From positions 40,090-104,089 of the forward strand of contig NZ_JABGCB010000018.1 in the NCBI RefSeq assembly GCF_013149295.1: a stretch of 64,000 bases of DNA, given 5' to 3'. Of this stretch, positions 1-8,295 are shown piece after piece (within the stretch, counting starts at the first letter, position 1; every line of letters starts with the position of its first letter). The notes under the pieces are model-generated. The model saw only the letters and a program-made list of their open reading frames with translations, did not search any database and was not told the origin of the DNA. The translations under genes were made by a program, and so were the position numbers. This DNA comes from Novosphingobium sp. SG751A (GTDB taxonomy: Bacteria > Pseudomonadota > Alphaproteobacteria > Sphingomonadales > Sphingomonadaceae).

Positions 1-261
1 GTTGCCGTCTGGATCGCGAAAATAGGCGCCATAATAGTCGGCGTGGTAATGCGGGCGCAGGCCCGGCTTGCCCTCGCATGTTGCGCCTTGGGCCAGCGCC
101 ATGGCATGAATACGCTCGACCATTGGGCGGTCAGGCGCGAGCAATGCCACCATTTGGCCATTGCCTGCCTCCGCTGCCCCGCCATCAAAGGGTCGGCCTA
201 CCACGAAAAGCGGGCGGCTCGTTTCCGCCGGTTTCCAGATGATCAGATGGGGCAGCGTGGG
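1..261 (-). pseudogene. VOC (glyoxalase/bleomycin-resistance) family protein, C-terminal remnant cut by an IS
   Basis: The minus strand reads open from 261 to the left edge and encodes a vicinal-oxygen-chelate C-terminal half: LPHLIIWKPAE, then FVVGRPFDGG, VERIHAMALAQGA, and HYHADYYGAYFRDPDGN at the edge. The last motif (HYHxxYYxAYFRDPDGN) is characteristic of small glyoxalase-like proteins. At position 261 the frame runs into the left end of the IS6 element, so the N-terminal half is missing. I found no matching N-terminal half to the right of the element. The C-terminus lies outside the window. The protein was probably a cytosolic metal-dependent lyase, isomerase or dioxygenase-fold protein of unknown substrate. 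Confidence 0.7.
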
Positions 262-279
262 GGGGCTGTCGCAAGCTTG
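262..279 (+). repeat. IS6 left terminal inverted repeat (degenerate)
   Basis: This sequence matches the right tip at the core CTGTCGCAA. It differs at the third and fourth bases (GG for TT) and in the inner positions. It lies about 50 bp upstream of the transposase start, the usual leader length for this family. Confidence 0.6.
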
Positions 280-327
280 CGCATGGGGGCGGCAATGGGT
301 AGCGGCATCAGGCTTTGAGGGATTGAG

Positions 328-1035
328 ATGTTCAAAGGTCGCCACTTTGATGCGTCGCTGATCCTGCTGTGCGTACGCTGGTATCTGAGTTACGGCTTGA
401 GCCTTCGGAACTTGGAGGAGATGATCGCCGAGCGCGGGATCAGCGTGGACCATTCCACGATCCATCGTTGGATGTTGCGATATGCGCCGAAATTGCTGAC
501 CAGTTTCAACCGGCGCAAGCGGCCGGTCGCGGGTCAATGGCATATGGACGAGACGTACATCAAGGTGAAGGGCCAGTGGATGTATCTGTATCGGGCCATC
601 GATAAGGTGGGCGCCACGGTCAACTTCATGTTTTCGGCCAAGCGCAACCTCAAGGACGCACGCCGGTTTTTCCGGCGCGCATACAAGCGCCATGGCTTGC
701 CGCCGCAGGTTACGATCGACGGCAGTCAGACCAATCTGGAAGCCGCCCGGCGCTGCCATGGCGAGGTCAGATTGCAGACGCGATCCAGGGTCAAGCCGGT
801 AACCATCCGCCAGAACCGGTACATGAACAACCGGATCGAGCAGGACCACCGGCGGATCAAACGTAGAACCCGCCCGATGCTCGGCTTCAAGTCGATGGCC
901 AGCGCCGCGATCATCCTGGAGGGCATCGAACTCATCCATATGATCCGCAAAAATCAAATGGGGTGGCCTGTTCAAACCCGGAGCGACGGGCGAAATCCGT
1001 CCGTCGCCCAGCAGTTCGAAGCCCTCGCCACATAA
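328..1035 (+). CDS. IS6-family DDE transposase
   Basis: This 235-residue protein matches the IS6/IS26 transposase length. An N-terminal helix-turn-helix (LRNLEEMIAERGISVDHSTI) is followed by a DDE catalytic core. The first Asp lies in WHMDETYIKVKG, the second in TIDGSQTN, and the Glu in NNRIEQDHRRIKRR. The C-terminal GFKSMASAAIILEGIELIHM is also typical. It catalyses replicative transposition and cointegrate formation of the surrounding element. It appears intact and is the only gene in the element, with no passenger genes. Confidence 0.93.
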   Translation: MFKGRHFDASLILLCVRWYLSYGLSLRNLEEMIAERGISVDHSTIHRWMLRYAPKLLTSFNRRKRPVAGQWHMDETYIKVKGQWMYLYRAIDKVGATVNFMFSAKRNLKDARRFFRRAYKRHGLPPQVTIDGSQTNLEAARRCHGEVRLQTRSRVKPVTIRQNRYMNNRIEQDHRRIKRRTRPMLGFKSMASAAIILEGIELIHMIRKNQMGWPVQTRSDGRNPSVAQQFEALAT

Positions 1036-1070
1036 TTCAACATGTCAAAGAGCCCTTCTCGGCCGAACCC

Positions 1071-1088
1071 AATCTTTGCGACAGAACC
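1071..1088 (-). repeat. IS6 right terminal inverted repeat
   Basis: AATCTTTGCGACAGAACC forms the right tip. It is the reverse complement of the canonical IS6-family end GGTTCTGTCGCAAAGATT and defines the right boundary of the element. Confidence 0.75.
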
Positions 1089-1328
1089 CAGGCGGGGGGG
1101 GGGGGCAGGCAATGATGTTTCCTGCCTTGGGCAGGATAGGGCAGCAACATTGGCAATCTTCTGTTGTAGCCGGGGAGCGCCATCCACGGTTCCCCCATTC
1201 CCAACGCGATCAATGCATGACTTGGTTGTCGGCGGTGCTTTCGCCCAGGCCGACCACCCCATCACGCCAACGCCCAAGGTCTTCACGTTCGATGTCGCAG
1301 GTGCCATTGCCGCAGAAGGAGCGGGCTG
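1089..1328. other. IS flank without a convincing gene; contains a 12-G homopolymer
   Basis: This 240-base stretch lies between the IS right end and the stop of the MDR gene. It begins almost at once with an uninterrupted run of twelve G at 1094-1105, prone to slippage and sequencing error. Frames are open on both strands but show no recognisable motif. The neatest is a minus-strand GTG-started 40-codon frame ending in ESTADNQVMH just downstream of the MDR stop. I cannot assign it and regard the region as scar or remnant DNA. Confidence 0.4.
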
Positions 1329-2453
1329 TCACATGTCAATTGAACTGTTACACGGCAGGATCAGGAATTTGCTGCCCGTTGCGCGTCTGGTGTAATCGGC
1401 GACCGCTTCGCGCGACAGCGCATCGGCCAGCGACAATTCACCCTTGTAATGGCAGGCAAAGGTAGTCGTCAGTTCGGCTGCGACGCGGCCATGCACCCGC
1501 GCCCTCGCCTCGGGGCCAAGCCTCTCCATCATGGGAGACAGCAACCAGCCCGACACATCCCACACAAAGCCGAGAGTGCGCGGCAGGGTGATCGGCGCCA
1601 TATCCAGCGCGCCATAGACAAATCCGCGCTTCACCTGCGTCGAGCCATAGCGCGAATAGGCGCCATCAGCGGTTGCCACCCTTTCCATCGCGGTCAGGAT
1701 CGTGCCCAGCAACGGGCCGCCGCCGATGGCATCAAACACAACCCGCGCGCCGGTTTCCGCCAAGGCCTGCTCAAGCTCCTGAGAGAAAGTGGCGCTGGTG
1801 CTGTCGAGGACATAGTGGGCACCCATGGCGCGCAGCAATGCAACCTGCTGCGCGCTGCGCACGATATTGACGAGTGGGATGCCATCAGCCAGACAAAGCC
1901 GCACCAGCATCTGGCCCAGATTGGATGCCGCCGCCGTATGGACCAAGGCGGATAGGCCCTCGGCCCGCATGGTTTCGATAAAGGCAAGTGCAGTCAATGG
2001 GTTGACAAAGGCTGCCGCGCCCTGACGAGCAGTAATTCCTTCGGGCAGCACCATGCATTCGGCGGCCGGGATGACGCGATACTGGCTGTACATCGCCCCG
2101 GCAAAGGCGGCCACCCGCCGTCCGATCATGTGCTGAGCATTGGTGCCCGCGCCTACCACGACCCCTGCGCCTTCATTGCCGATCCCCAATGGCTGCCCGA
2201 CCCGCGCGCTCAGCGCCTTCATCGCGGCAGGCGGCACCGGCGCCTCCACGCGCCCCAGCTCATAAGTGGCCTCCGCCATCAGCGCCGGACCGAACATCAG
2301 CCCCAGATCGGACGGGTTGATCGGGGCCGCCTCCACCTGAACCAGCACATCGTCGGGGCCGGGCGCGGGCAGGGGCTGTTCGACCAGTTCGACCACCATC
2401 CTTGCGTCTTCCCGCAAAGTGGTGACAAGCGCGCGGGTGGTGGATGGCAGCAT
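1329..2453 (-). CDS. MDR-superfamily NAD(P)-dependent oxidoreductase (quinone-reductase-like)
   Basis: This 374-residue medium-chain dehydrogenase/reductase has a GroES-like N-terminal domain (residues about 1-130, with APINPSDLGLMFGP). A Rossmann domain follows, with nucleotide-binding AAASNLGQMLVRL near residue 175 and FDAIGGG near 240. No structural or catalytic zinc cysteine cluster is seen, so it groups with zinc-free quinone reductase/enoyl reductase types. It probably reduces an alpha,beta-unsaturated ketone or acyl-CoA intermediate. It diverges from the KstD-like flavoprotein gene across about 160 bp, which probably holds both promoters. The substrate is unknown. Confidence 0.82.
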   Translation of the reverse strand: MLPSTTRALVTTLREDARMVVELVEQPLPAPGPDDVLVQVEAAPINPSDLGLMFGPALMAEATYELGRVEAPVPPAAMKALSARVGQPLGIGNEGAGVVVGAGTNAQHMIGRRVAAFAGAMYSQYRVIPAAECMVLPEGITARQGAAAFVNPLTALAFIETMRAEGLSALVHTAAASNLGQMLVRLCLADGIPLVNIVRSAQQVALLRAMGAHYVLDSTSATFSQELEQALAETGARVVFDAIGGGPLLGTILTAMERVATADGAYSRYGSTQVKRGFVYGALDMAPITLPRTLGFVWDVSGWLLSPMMERLGPEARARVHGRVAAELTTTFACHYKGELSLADALSREAVADYTRRATGSKFLILPCNSSIDM

Positions 2454-2612
2454 CGAATATCTCCGAAATAGCGCGGTGGCGCAGAGGTTCTAGCACGCCG
2501 GTTGCGGATGGCGGCACCTGAGACTGTTGAGAGGTTCAGGCAGGCTCGGGCTTGGCTAACATCACCGTAAAGGTCAGGCAACAGACCTGCGCCTGATGCG
2601 GGAGATTTGGCT

Positions 2613-4244
2613 ATGTCGGAGGCGGATTTTGATCTGATAGTGCTGGGTTCGGGCGCAGCGGGGCTGACGGCTGCGCTGACGGCGGCCGAGGAGGGGCTGC
2701 GCGTTCTCGTGGTGGAAAAGGGCGAGAAGATCGGCGGCACCAGCGCCTGGTCGGGCGGGCAGATCTGGATCCCCTGCAACCCCCATCAACAGGCCTATGG
2801 CAAGCAGGACAGCCGCGAAAAGGCACTGACCTATCTTGACAGCATGTCGAATGGATTGATCGATCCGGCGATGGCGGCGGCCTATATCGACGGCGGCATC
2901 ACCATGGTGCAGTTCCTTGAGGAGAGCACGCCGGTCAAATTCAGCGTGGTGCCGGATTTCCCTGATTATCACCCCGAACGGCCCGGCGCGGCATCGCGCG
3001 GGGGGCGGACGCTGGAATGTCCGGTCTATCCCTATGGCGAATTGGGAGAATGGGCGGAAAGGGTTGAGAAATCGCCCTATTACTGGCCCCATGTCTATTT
3101 CACCGTGGGGGAAACTTCGCTGGCACAGGCGGTGCCCGATCCCTTGCCCATCGAAGAAGCGGAGCGTCGCGCGGCCAATGATGAGCGCGGACTGGGGCAT
3201 TCGCTGGTGGGCCGGTTGTTGCGCGGGTGTCTCGACCGGGGGGTGGAATTCCTGCTGGGCGTGGGGGGCAAGGATCTGGTGCTGGATGAGGGGTGTGTCG
3301 CGGGCGTCGAGCTGGCCGATGGACAGGTGTTGCGGGCGCGCAATGTGATGCTGGCCACCGGCGGATTTGAGCACAATGAGGCGTTCAGGAAAGCCTTCCT
3401 GCGCGGGCCTTTGCAAAATGCGGTGTCGATCGACACCAACACCGGCGATGGTCAGAAGATGGCGATGCGTGCGGGCGCGATGATGGGATCGATGCGCGAG
3501 GCATGGTGGATGCCGATTGTCGAGGCCCCTCTCAACGCCAAGGGGATGATGCTGTTCACCGGCGAGCGGACATTGCCCGGCACGATCATGATCAATCGGG
3601 CGGGCAAGCGCTTTTGCAACGAAGCGGCCAATTACAATGCGTTTGGCAGCGCCTTTCACGAGATCGACCAGAAGAGCAGCACCTATCGCAACCTGCCTTG
3701 CTGGTGCGTGTTCAATCAGGCGTTTTACGACAAATGGGGCTTTCTGGACGCGCAATTGATCGGCACCGGTGATAGCCATCGCAAGGAGCCTGCCGATTGG
3801 ATCATGCGCGGGCAGACGCTGGGCGAACTGGCCGACAGGCTGGGCGTGCCGGGCGATGCGCTGGAGGCCACGGTCGCGCGCTGGAACGCGATGGTGGACA
3901 AAGGCGCTGACGAGGATTTCGGCCGCGGTGAGAGCTATTACGACCTCTATTGGGGCGATCCGGCGCATAAGGGGCGCAAAGAGGCCACACTGGGCCGGAT
4001 CGATGGCGGGCCTTACTATGCCGCCGAGGTCAAAAGCGGCGCATTGGGCACCAAGGGCGGGGCGCAGGCCGATACGCTGGGCCGGGTGCTGGATCTCGAT
4101 ATGCAACCCATCCCCGGACTTTATGCCGCCGGCAATGCTATGGCCAGCATGATGGGCATGACCTATGGCGGGGGCGGGGGCACGCTGGGGCCGGGGATGG
4201 TGTTTGCCTATCTGGCGGGGCGGCACATGCGCACGCGCAATTGA
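2613..4244 (+). CDS. FAD-dependent 3-ketosteroid dehydrogenase-like flavoprotein (KstD family)
   Basis: This 543-residue protein resembles 3-ketosteroid delta-1 / delta-4 dehydrogenases and fumarate-reductase-type flavoproteins. The N-terminal dinucleotide fold reads VLGSGAAGLTAALTAAEEG, followed by VVEKGEKIGGTSAWSGG, the KstD-type FAD loop. NVMLATGGFEHN appears mid-protein. The C-terminal signature reads LYAAGNAMASMMGMTYGGG then GTLGPGMVFAYLAGRH. The chosen ATG at 2613 sits 8 bp after a GGAG ribosome site; an in-frame TTG lies two codons earlier. The enzyme would introduce a ring double bond next to a ketone and pass electrons to an acceptor. This gene is the strongest single pointer to a steroid-like or other cyclic ketone substrate. 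Confidence 0.82.
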   Translation: MSEADFDLIVLGSGAAGLTAALTAAEEGLRVLVVEKGEKIGGTSAWSGGQIWIPCNPHQQAYGKQDSREKALTYLDSMSNGLIDPAMAAAYIDGGITMVQFLEESTPVKFSVVPDFPDYHPERPGAASRGGRTLECPVYPYGELGEWAERVEKSPYYWPHVYFTVGETSLAQAVPDPLPIEEAERRAANDERGLGHSLVGRLLRGCLDRGVEFLLGVGGKDLVLDEGCVAGVELADGQVLRARNVMLATGGFEHNEAFRKAFLRGPLQNAVSIDTNTGDGQKMAMRAGAMMGSMREAWWMPIVEAPLNAKGMMLFTGERTLPGTIMINRAGKRFCNEAANYNAFGSAFHEIDQKSSTYRNLPCWCVFNQAFYDKWGFLDAQLIGTGDSHRKEPADWIMRGQTLGELADRLGVPGDALEATVARWNAMVDKGADEDFGRGESYYDLYWGDPAHKGRKEATLGRIDGGPYYAAEVKSGALGTKGGAQADTLGRVLDLDMQPIPGLYAAGNAMASMMGMTYGGGGGTLGPGMVFAYLAGRHMRTRN

Positions 4245-4248
4245 CGGT

Positions 4249-5016
4249 TCACCGTGTCAGATAGCCCGCCTCGACCCCCAGCGCGTGGCCGGTGACATAG
4301 CTGGCCGCATCCGAACATAGCCACGCGCTCGCCTCGGCCACTTCCTCAGGGCGGCCAAAGCGGCCAAACAGGCTGAGCGCAGGGGCGAAATCGGCCTCGG
4401 TATAGCCGGTGTCAGCCAGCGACTGGCGCAGCATCGGCGTGTCGATGGCGCCGGGCATCACCGCATTCACGCGGATGCCTTTTGGCGCATATTCGACGCT
4501 GCCGGTCTTGGTCAGGCCGATTACGCCATGTTTGGCCGCGACATAGGCCGAATTGCCCGGCAGCGGGCGCACCGAACTGACCGAGGCGATATTGACGATG
4601 GCGCCCGCGCCGCCCTGCGCCAGCATCTGGCGGATCTCGTATTTCATGCAAAGCATCACCGAGCGCAGATTGACCCGGATCACCCGGTCCCACACCTCCA
4701 TATCGGCATCGGCAATCGGCAACAGATCGGGCGCGATGGCCGCATTGTTGACCGCGCAATCAAGGCGGCCAAAAGTGGCGACACAGGCCGCGATCATCTC
4801 GGCCACCTGCGCTTCTTCGGCCACATCGCAGAGTTGCGCCGCCGCCGTCCCGCCCGCATCGAGAATGGATTGCACGGTTTCGCGCGCCGCCTCCATATTG
4901 CGGTCGGCCACCATCACGCGCGCGCCATATCCGGCCATGACCCGCGCGGTGGCCGCCCCCATGCCCATGCCGCCGCCCGTGACCAAGGCCACCTTGCCAT
5001 CCAGCCTGTTTCGCAT
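4249..5016 (-). CDS. SDR-family NAD(P)-dependent dehydrogenase
   Basis: This classical short-chain dehydrogenase has 255 residues from the chosen start. The cofactor motif TGGGMGMGAATA lies near residue 17, NNAAIAPD near 95, the catalytic Ser in IASVSSV, and Tyr/Lys in SAYVAAKHG. The C-terminus ends VTGHALGVEAGYLTR. The ATG at 5016 follows GGGAGAAGG, a better ribosome site than for the upstream in-frame ATG at 5037. It converges on the KstD-like gene with 4 bp between stops. It probably oxidises or reduces a hydroxyl/ketone on the same substrate family. Confidence 0.88.
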   Translation of the reverse strand: MRNRLDGKVALVTGGGMGMGAATARVMAGYGARVMVADRNMEAARETVQSILDAGGTAAAQLCDVAEEAQVAEMIAACVATFGRLDCAVNNAAIAPDLLPIADADMEVWDRVIRVNLRSVMLCMKYEIRQMLAQGGAGAIVNIASVSSVRPLPGNSAYVAAKHGVIGLTKTGSVEYAPKGIRVNAVMPGAIDTPMLRQSLADTGYTEADFAPALSLFGRFGRPEEVAEASAWLCSDAASYVTGHALGVEAGYLTR

Positions 5017-5161
5017 TGCCCTTCTCCCGTTTGCCATCTGTGCGGCCGGGGCAATTCTGGCATGGCGGGGCGCGCTTGCCCCCTATCCTTTGAGGCAGTG
5101 TTGCAGGTCGCATGCGCGCCTTACCTCTGGTGCAACACATGGCCATGAAAGGTTGAGAAGC

Positions 5162-6031
5162 ATGCAGATTGTTGGCGTGATCGGCGCGGGCCAGATGGGC
5201 GTGGGCATTGCCCAGACCGCCGCCCAGACCGGGCACAAGGTGCTCTTGTCCGATGTCAGCCTGACGCGGGCCGAGCAGGGCAAGGCGGGGATCGGCAAAG
5301 CGCTGGTCCGATTGGTGGCCAAGGAGAAGATGAGCGAGGGGCAGGCGGGCGAGGTTCTGGACGCGATCACGCCGGTCGCCGATATCGCCCCCATGGCGCA
5401 GGCCGACATCATCATCGAGGCCGCGACCGAGCGCGAGGACATCAAGCTCAAAATCTTTGAAAGCACGGCTTCGGTCCTGGGTGCTGACGCGGTGCTGGCC
5501 ACGAACACCAGTTCGCTCTCGATCACCCGCATGTCGCGCAGCGCGCCCGATCAGGGGCGTTTCATCGGCATACACTTTTTCAATCCGGTGCCGGTGATGC
5601 CGCTGGTCGAGGTCATTCCCGGCCTTGCCACGCGGCCTGATATCACCGCGCGCACCCGTGCCTTTGGTGAAAAACTGGGCAAGACCGTGGTGCTGGCGCA
5701 GGATGATCCCGGCTTTGTCGTCAACCGGATCTTTGTACCCTTTATCAACGAGGCGATCTTTGTGCTGGGCAATGGCACAGGCAGCATTGCCGACATCGAC
5801 GCCGGGGTGAAGCTGGGACTGGCTCATCCGATGGGGCCGCTTGAGCTGGCTGATTTCATCGGGCTGGATACGCTGTATGAGATCATGATGGTGTACTTGC
5901 GCACCACCGGCGACAGCAAATATCGCCCTGCGCCCCTGCTGCAAAAATATGTCGAGGCGGGCTGGTATGGCCGCAAGACGGGGCGGGGCTTTTACGATTA
6001 TGCGGGCGAGAAGCCCGTTCCCACGCGCTGA
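5162..6031 (+). CDS. 3-hydroxyacyl-CoA dehydrogenase (HBD/FadB-type)
   Basis: This 289-residue single-module enzyme oxidises (3S)-hydroxyacyl-CoA to 3-ketoacyl-CoA with NAD. The NAD-binding motif is GVIGAGQMGVGIAQ at residues 4-17. LATNTSSLSIT and HFFNPVPVMPLVEVI carry the catalytic Ser/His/Asn region, and QDDPGFVVNRIF leads into the C-terminal helical domain (GLAHPMGPLELADFIGLDT). The frame stays open far upstream, but the ATG at 5162 is the only start that places the Rossmann fold at the N-terminus. Its 3' end overlaps the convergent P450 gene by 34 bp, so both stops lie in shared DNA. Confidence 0.92.
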   Translation: MQIVGVIGAGQMGVGIAQTAAQTGHKVLLSDVSLTRAEQGKAGIGKALVRLVAKEKMSEGQAGEVLDAITPVADIAPMAQADIIIEAATEREDIKLKIFESTASVLGADAVLATNTSSLSITRMSRSAPDQGRFIGIHFFNPVPVMPLVEVIPGLATRPDITARTRAFGEKLGKTVVLAQDDPGFVVNRIFVPFINEAIFVLGNGTGSIADIDAGVKLGLAHPMGPLELADFIGLDTLYEIMMVYLRTTGDSKYRPAPLLQKYVEAGWYGRKTGRGFYDYAGEKPVPTR

Positions 6032-7227
6032 TCCCAGATCAGGGGAAGGCTGGTCAATGTGCCGACATTGCCGGCCTTCATCGTGACCGGCTTCTCCGGG
6101 TCGATGGCAAATTCGGGCAGGGCGCCCAGCCATTCCTGAAGAAACACGATCATTTCCATCCGTGCCAGCCCCGCGCCGACACAGCGATGCGCGCCCACGC
6201 CAAAGGTGGTGTGGTGGATGGGGTTGAGGCCGCGATCAAACCTTGCCTCCTCCGGCTGGTCGAAACAGGTCGGGTCCAGATTGTGCAGCATGCTGGGCAG
6301 ATAGACGATATCGCCCGCCTTGATGGTGACGCCGTTGACGTCAATATCCGCCACCGCATTGCGCGACACCGAGGCGGAGGGATAGCGTCGCATCAATTCA
6401 TCCGCCGCCGCCGGGATCAGGTCGGGCCGGGCGCGGAGCAGGCGCTGATCCTCTGGATAGCGGGCAAGATGCATCGCCACCATGCCCACCATCGCCGCCA
6501 CCGTGTCCAGCCCTGCAAACAGCACATTGCGCGCCATGCGCAGCGCCTCGTCCAGCGTCCATGCGCGGCCCTGCACCGGTTCGGCCAGAATGCGGCTGAG
6601 CAGATCATCACCCGGCGCGGCCAGCCTTTGCCGGACATGGGCGCGCAGATAATCATCCACCGCATCGCGCAATTCGACCACGCTCATCGTGCCATCGGGC
6701 CGCGTCAATTGCGCGCCCAGCGGGCGCAGCTTTTCGCGATCCTCGACCGGCACGCCCAGCATCGAGAGGAAGATATGGACCGGAAAGATCTCGGCAAAAT
6801 CGGGCATGAAATCGCAAGTCCCGCGCGGCATCACGCCCGCGATCAATTCGCGAGCCAGCGCGCGCACCGCGGGTTCCAGCGCGGCAATATGGCGCCCGGC
6901 AAAGCCCTTCATGATGGGATTGCGAAACGCCTTATGCTCGGCCCCGTCATTTTGCAGCGGGATCAGTTGCATCACCTCGCCAAGACCCGGCACCACGGCC
7001 AGAACCTGGCTCGACAGGTTTTGCGCATCCGCCCAGAGGCGGCGGATCACCGCGCCATCCGTGGCGATCCAGTGCCCGCCAAAGGCCGTGGTCCACACCA
7101 GACCCAGCCCGCCGGGGCGGCGCAGCGCCTGCCATGCCGCGATATAGTCCGCCTCGGCGCCGGGCGGGTCAAAGATGTTGAAATCAACGACGAGATCGGC
7201 GGGGACATGAGCAGGCAGCGCGGCCAT
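5998..7227 (-). CDS. Cytochrome P450
   Basis: This soluble bacterial P450 of 409 residues, the usual size, has no membrane anchor. The heme-thiolate loop is FGVGAHRCVGAGLARME with the Cys near residue 349. The I-helix oxygen-binding motif is FAGLDTVAAMVG, and the ExxR lies in ADELMRRYPS. It would hydroxylate a hydrophobic substrate using an external ferredoxin and reductase, neither of which is encoded nearby. It is the last gene of the ten-gene minus-strand operon, 12 bp behind the kinase-like gene. CYP125-like steroid and terpene hydroxylases occur in comparable clusters, but the subfamily cannot be assigned by eye. Confidence 0.93.
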   Translation of the reverse strand: MAALPAHVPADLVVDFNIFDPPGAEADYIAAWQALRRPGGLGLVWTTAFGGHWIATDGAVIRRLWADAQNLSSQVLAVVPGLGEVMQLIPLQNDGAEHKAFRNPIMKGFAGRHIAALEPAVRALARELIAGVMPRGTCDFMPDFAEIFPVHIFLSMLGVPVEDREKLRPLGAQLTRPDGTMSVVELRDAVDDYLRAHVRQRLAAPGDDLLSRILAEPVQGRAWTLDEALRMARNVLFAGLDTVAAMVGMVAMHLARYPEDQRLLRARPDLIPAAADELMRRYPSASVSRNAVADIDVNGVTIKAGDIVYLPSMLHNLDPTCFDQPEEARFDRGLNPIHHTTFGVGAHRCVGAGLARMEMIVFLQEWLGALPEFAIDPEKPVTMKAGNVGTLTSLPLIWDQRVGTGFSPA

Positions 7228-7239
7228 GGCGGAAGCTTT

Positions 7240-8295
7240 CTAGATGAAGGAATGGGCGAGGCGGGCCAGCCTTGGAAAGGCCTGCGCCCTTTGCGCGGCC
7301 TGGGCATTGCTGGCATTGCCGCGCAGGACGCGACCCTTGATGCCATGGAAAATCGCGGCCAGACGAAAGTAGTTGAAGGCCAGATAGAAGTTCCAATGGT
7401 CGATGCTGCCGCGCCCCGTCCGCCGGCAATAGGCGGCGATGTAATCCTCAAGCGAGGGCAATCCCAGCGCAACCGGATCGGCCCCGCCCAGCCCCGCGAC
7501 AATATCGGGCGGCATCGAATAGACCATCGCATGATAGGCAAAATCGGCCAGCGGATGGCCCAGCGTCGACAGCTCCCAATCCAGCACCGCCAGAATGCGC
7601 GGCTGAGTGGGGTGAAAGATGGCATTGTCGATGCGGAAATCGCCGTGGACGATGCTGGTCTCATCGCCGTCGGGAATGGCGCCGGGCAACCATGCCACCA
7701 TTGCGTCCATCATCGGATCCCGCCCGGCCAGTTCATCGGCCAGATATTGCTCGCTCCACCGCTTGATCTGGCGGGCGAAATAATTGCCGGGGCGCCCGTA
7801 ATTCTCCAGCCCCGCCGCGCCATAATCCACCCTGTGCAAGGCGGCGATCACGCGGTTGGTTTCATCATAACAGGCCGCCCGTTCGCCCATCGGCAGGGCG
7901 CTAAGACTGGCGTCCCAGAACACGCGGCCCTCGACCATATCCATGATATAGAAGGGGCTGCCGATGATGCCGTCATCCTCGCACACGGCATGGATGCGGG
8001 CGACGGGGACATCGCTGCCCGCCAGCGCCTGCTGCACCCGCGCCTCGCGCAGCACATCATGCGCGCCCTTCAGCACCGGCCCCGCAGGCTTGCGCCGCAG
8101 CACATAGCGACCCGCGGGCGTGGTCAACCGATAGGTCGGGTTCGATTGCCCGCCCTTGAATTGCTCTACCGTCAGCGGCCCGCGCCAACCGTCCATATGG
8201 GCGCTCAGCCAGCTTTCCAGCGCGCCCACGTTGAAGACCGTCCGCATCGCGCCCACCCCGCTGTTGGCGGCGGTGATGTCTGTTTCACCCGCCAT
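7240..8295 (-). CDS. APH-family phosphotransferase (ACAD10/11-type acyl-CoA kinase-like)
   Basis: This 351-residue aminoglycoside-phosphotransferase-fold kinase is of the type found with acyl-CoA dehydrogenases. It has FKGGQSNPTYRL (nucleotide loop), YVLRRKP with the ATP lysine, IVHGDFRIDN (catalytic Asp, about residues 216-223) and VLDWELSTLGHPLADFAY (metal-binding Asp near 239). The ATG at 8295 overlaps the preceding acyl-CoA dehydrogenase stop by 11 bp (ATGGCGGGTGA), indicating translational coupling. In LvaA of levulinate catabolism and in eukaryotic ACAD10/11, this kinase type phosphorylates a 4-hydroxyacyl-CoA. That is the most likely role here, by inference. It is not an antibiotic-resistance gene. 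Confidence 0.85.
   Translation of the reverse strand: MAGETDITAANSGVGAMRTVFNVGALESWLSAHMDGWRGPLTVEQFKGGQSNPTYRLTTPAGRYVLRRKPAGPVLKGAHDVLREARVQQALAGSDVPVARIHAVCEDDGIIGSPFYIMDMVEGRVFWDASLSALPMGERAACYDETNRVIAALHRVDYGAAGLENYGRPGNYFARQIKRWSEQYLADELAGRDPMMDAMVAWLPGAIPDGDETSIVHGDFRIDNAIFHPTQPRILAVLDWELSTLGHPLADFAYHAMVYSMPPDIVAGLGGADPVALGLPSLEDYIAAYCRRTGRGSIDHWNFYLAFNYFRLAAIFHGIKGRVLRGNASNAQAAQRAQAFPRLARLAHSFI

Larger units (their letters stand above)
262..1088 (+). mobile_element. IS6-family insertion sequence (about 827 bp)
   Basis: One IS6-type transposase is bounded by imperfect terminal inverted repeats. The right end reads, in reverse complement, GGTTCTGTCGCAAAGATT, typical of IS6-family tips. 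The left end reads GGGGCTGTCGCAAGCTTG, 12 of 18 positions matching. The size equals the usual IS6/IS26 length. The 8 bases flanking each side (254-261 and 1089-1096) do not match, so no target-site duplication is visible. This is expected if the element recombined with another copy or its flank was rearranged. Confidence 0.82.

Noticed and set aside
1200..1328. Minus-strand 40-codon frame starting GTG and ending ESTADNQVMH
   Set aside because: The composition looks protein-like, but it is short, has no ribosome site and no family match I can name. It is recorded only under the intergenic entry.
1042..1465. Plus-strand frames of 117 and 129 codons after the IS
   Set aside because: They run through the IS tip, the G tract and the 3' end of the MDR gene, with no ribosome site or recognisable motif.
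2574..4226. A 550-codon minus-strand frame opposite the KstD-like gene
   Set aside because: It shows no domain. The plus strand encodes a complete FAD-dependent dehydrogenase.
7240..8295. Aminoglycoside resistance gene
   Set aside because: The APH fold is present, but the coupling to an ACAD10/11-like gene and the catabolic context indicate an acyl-CoA kinase.
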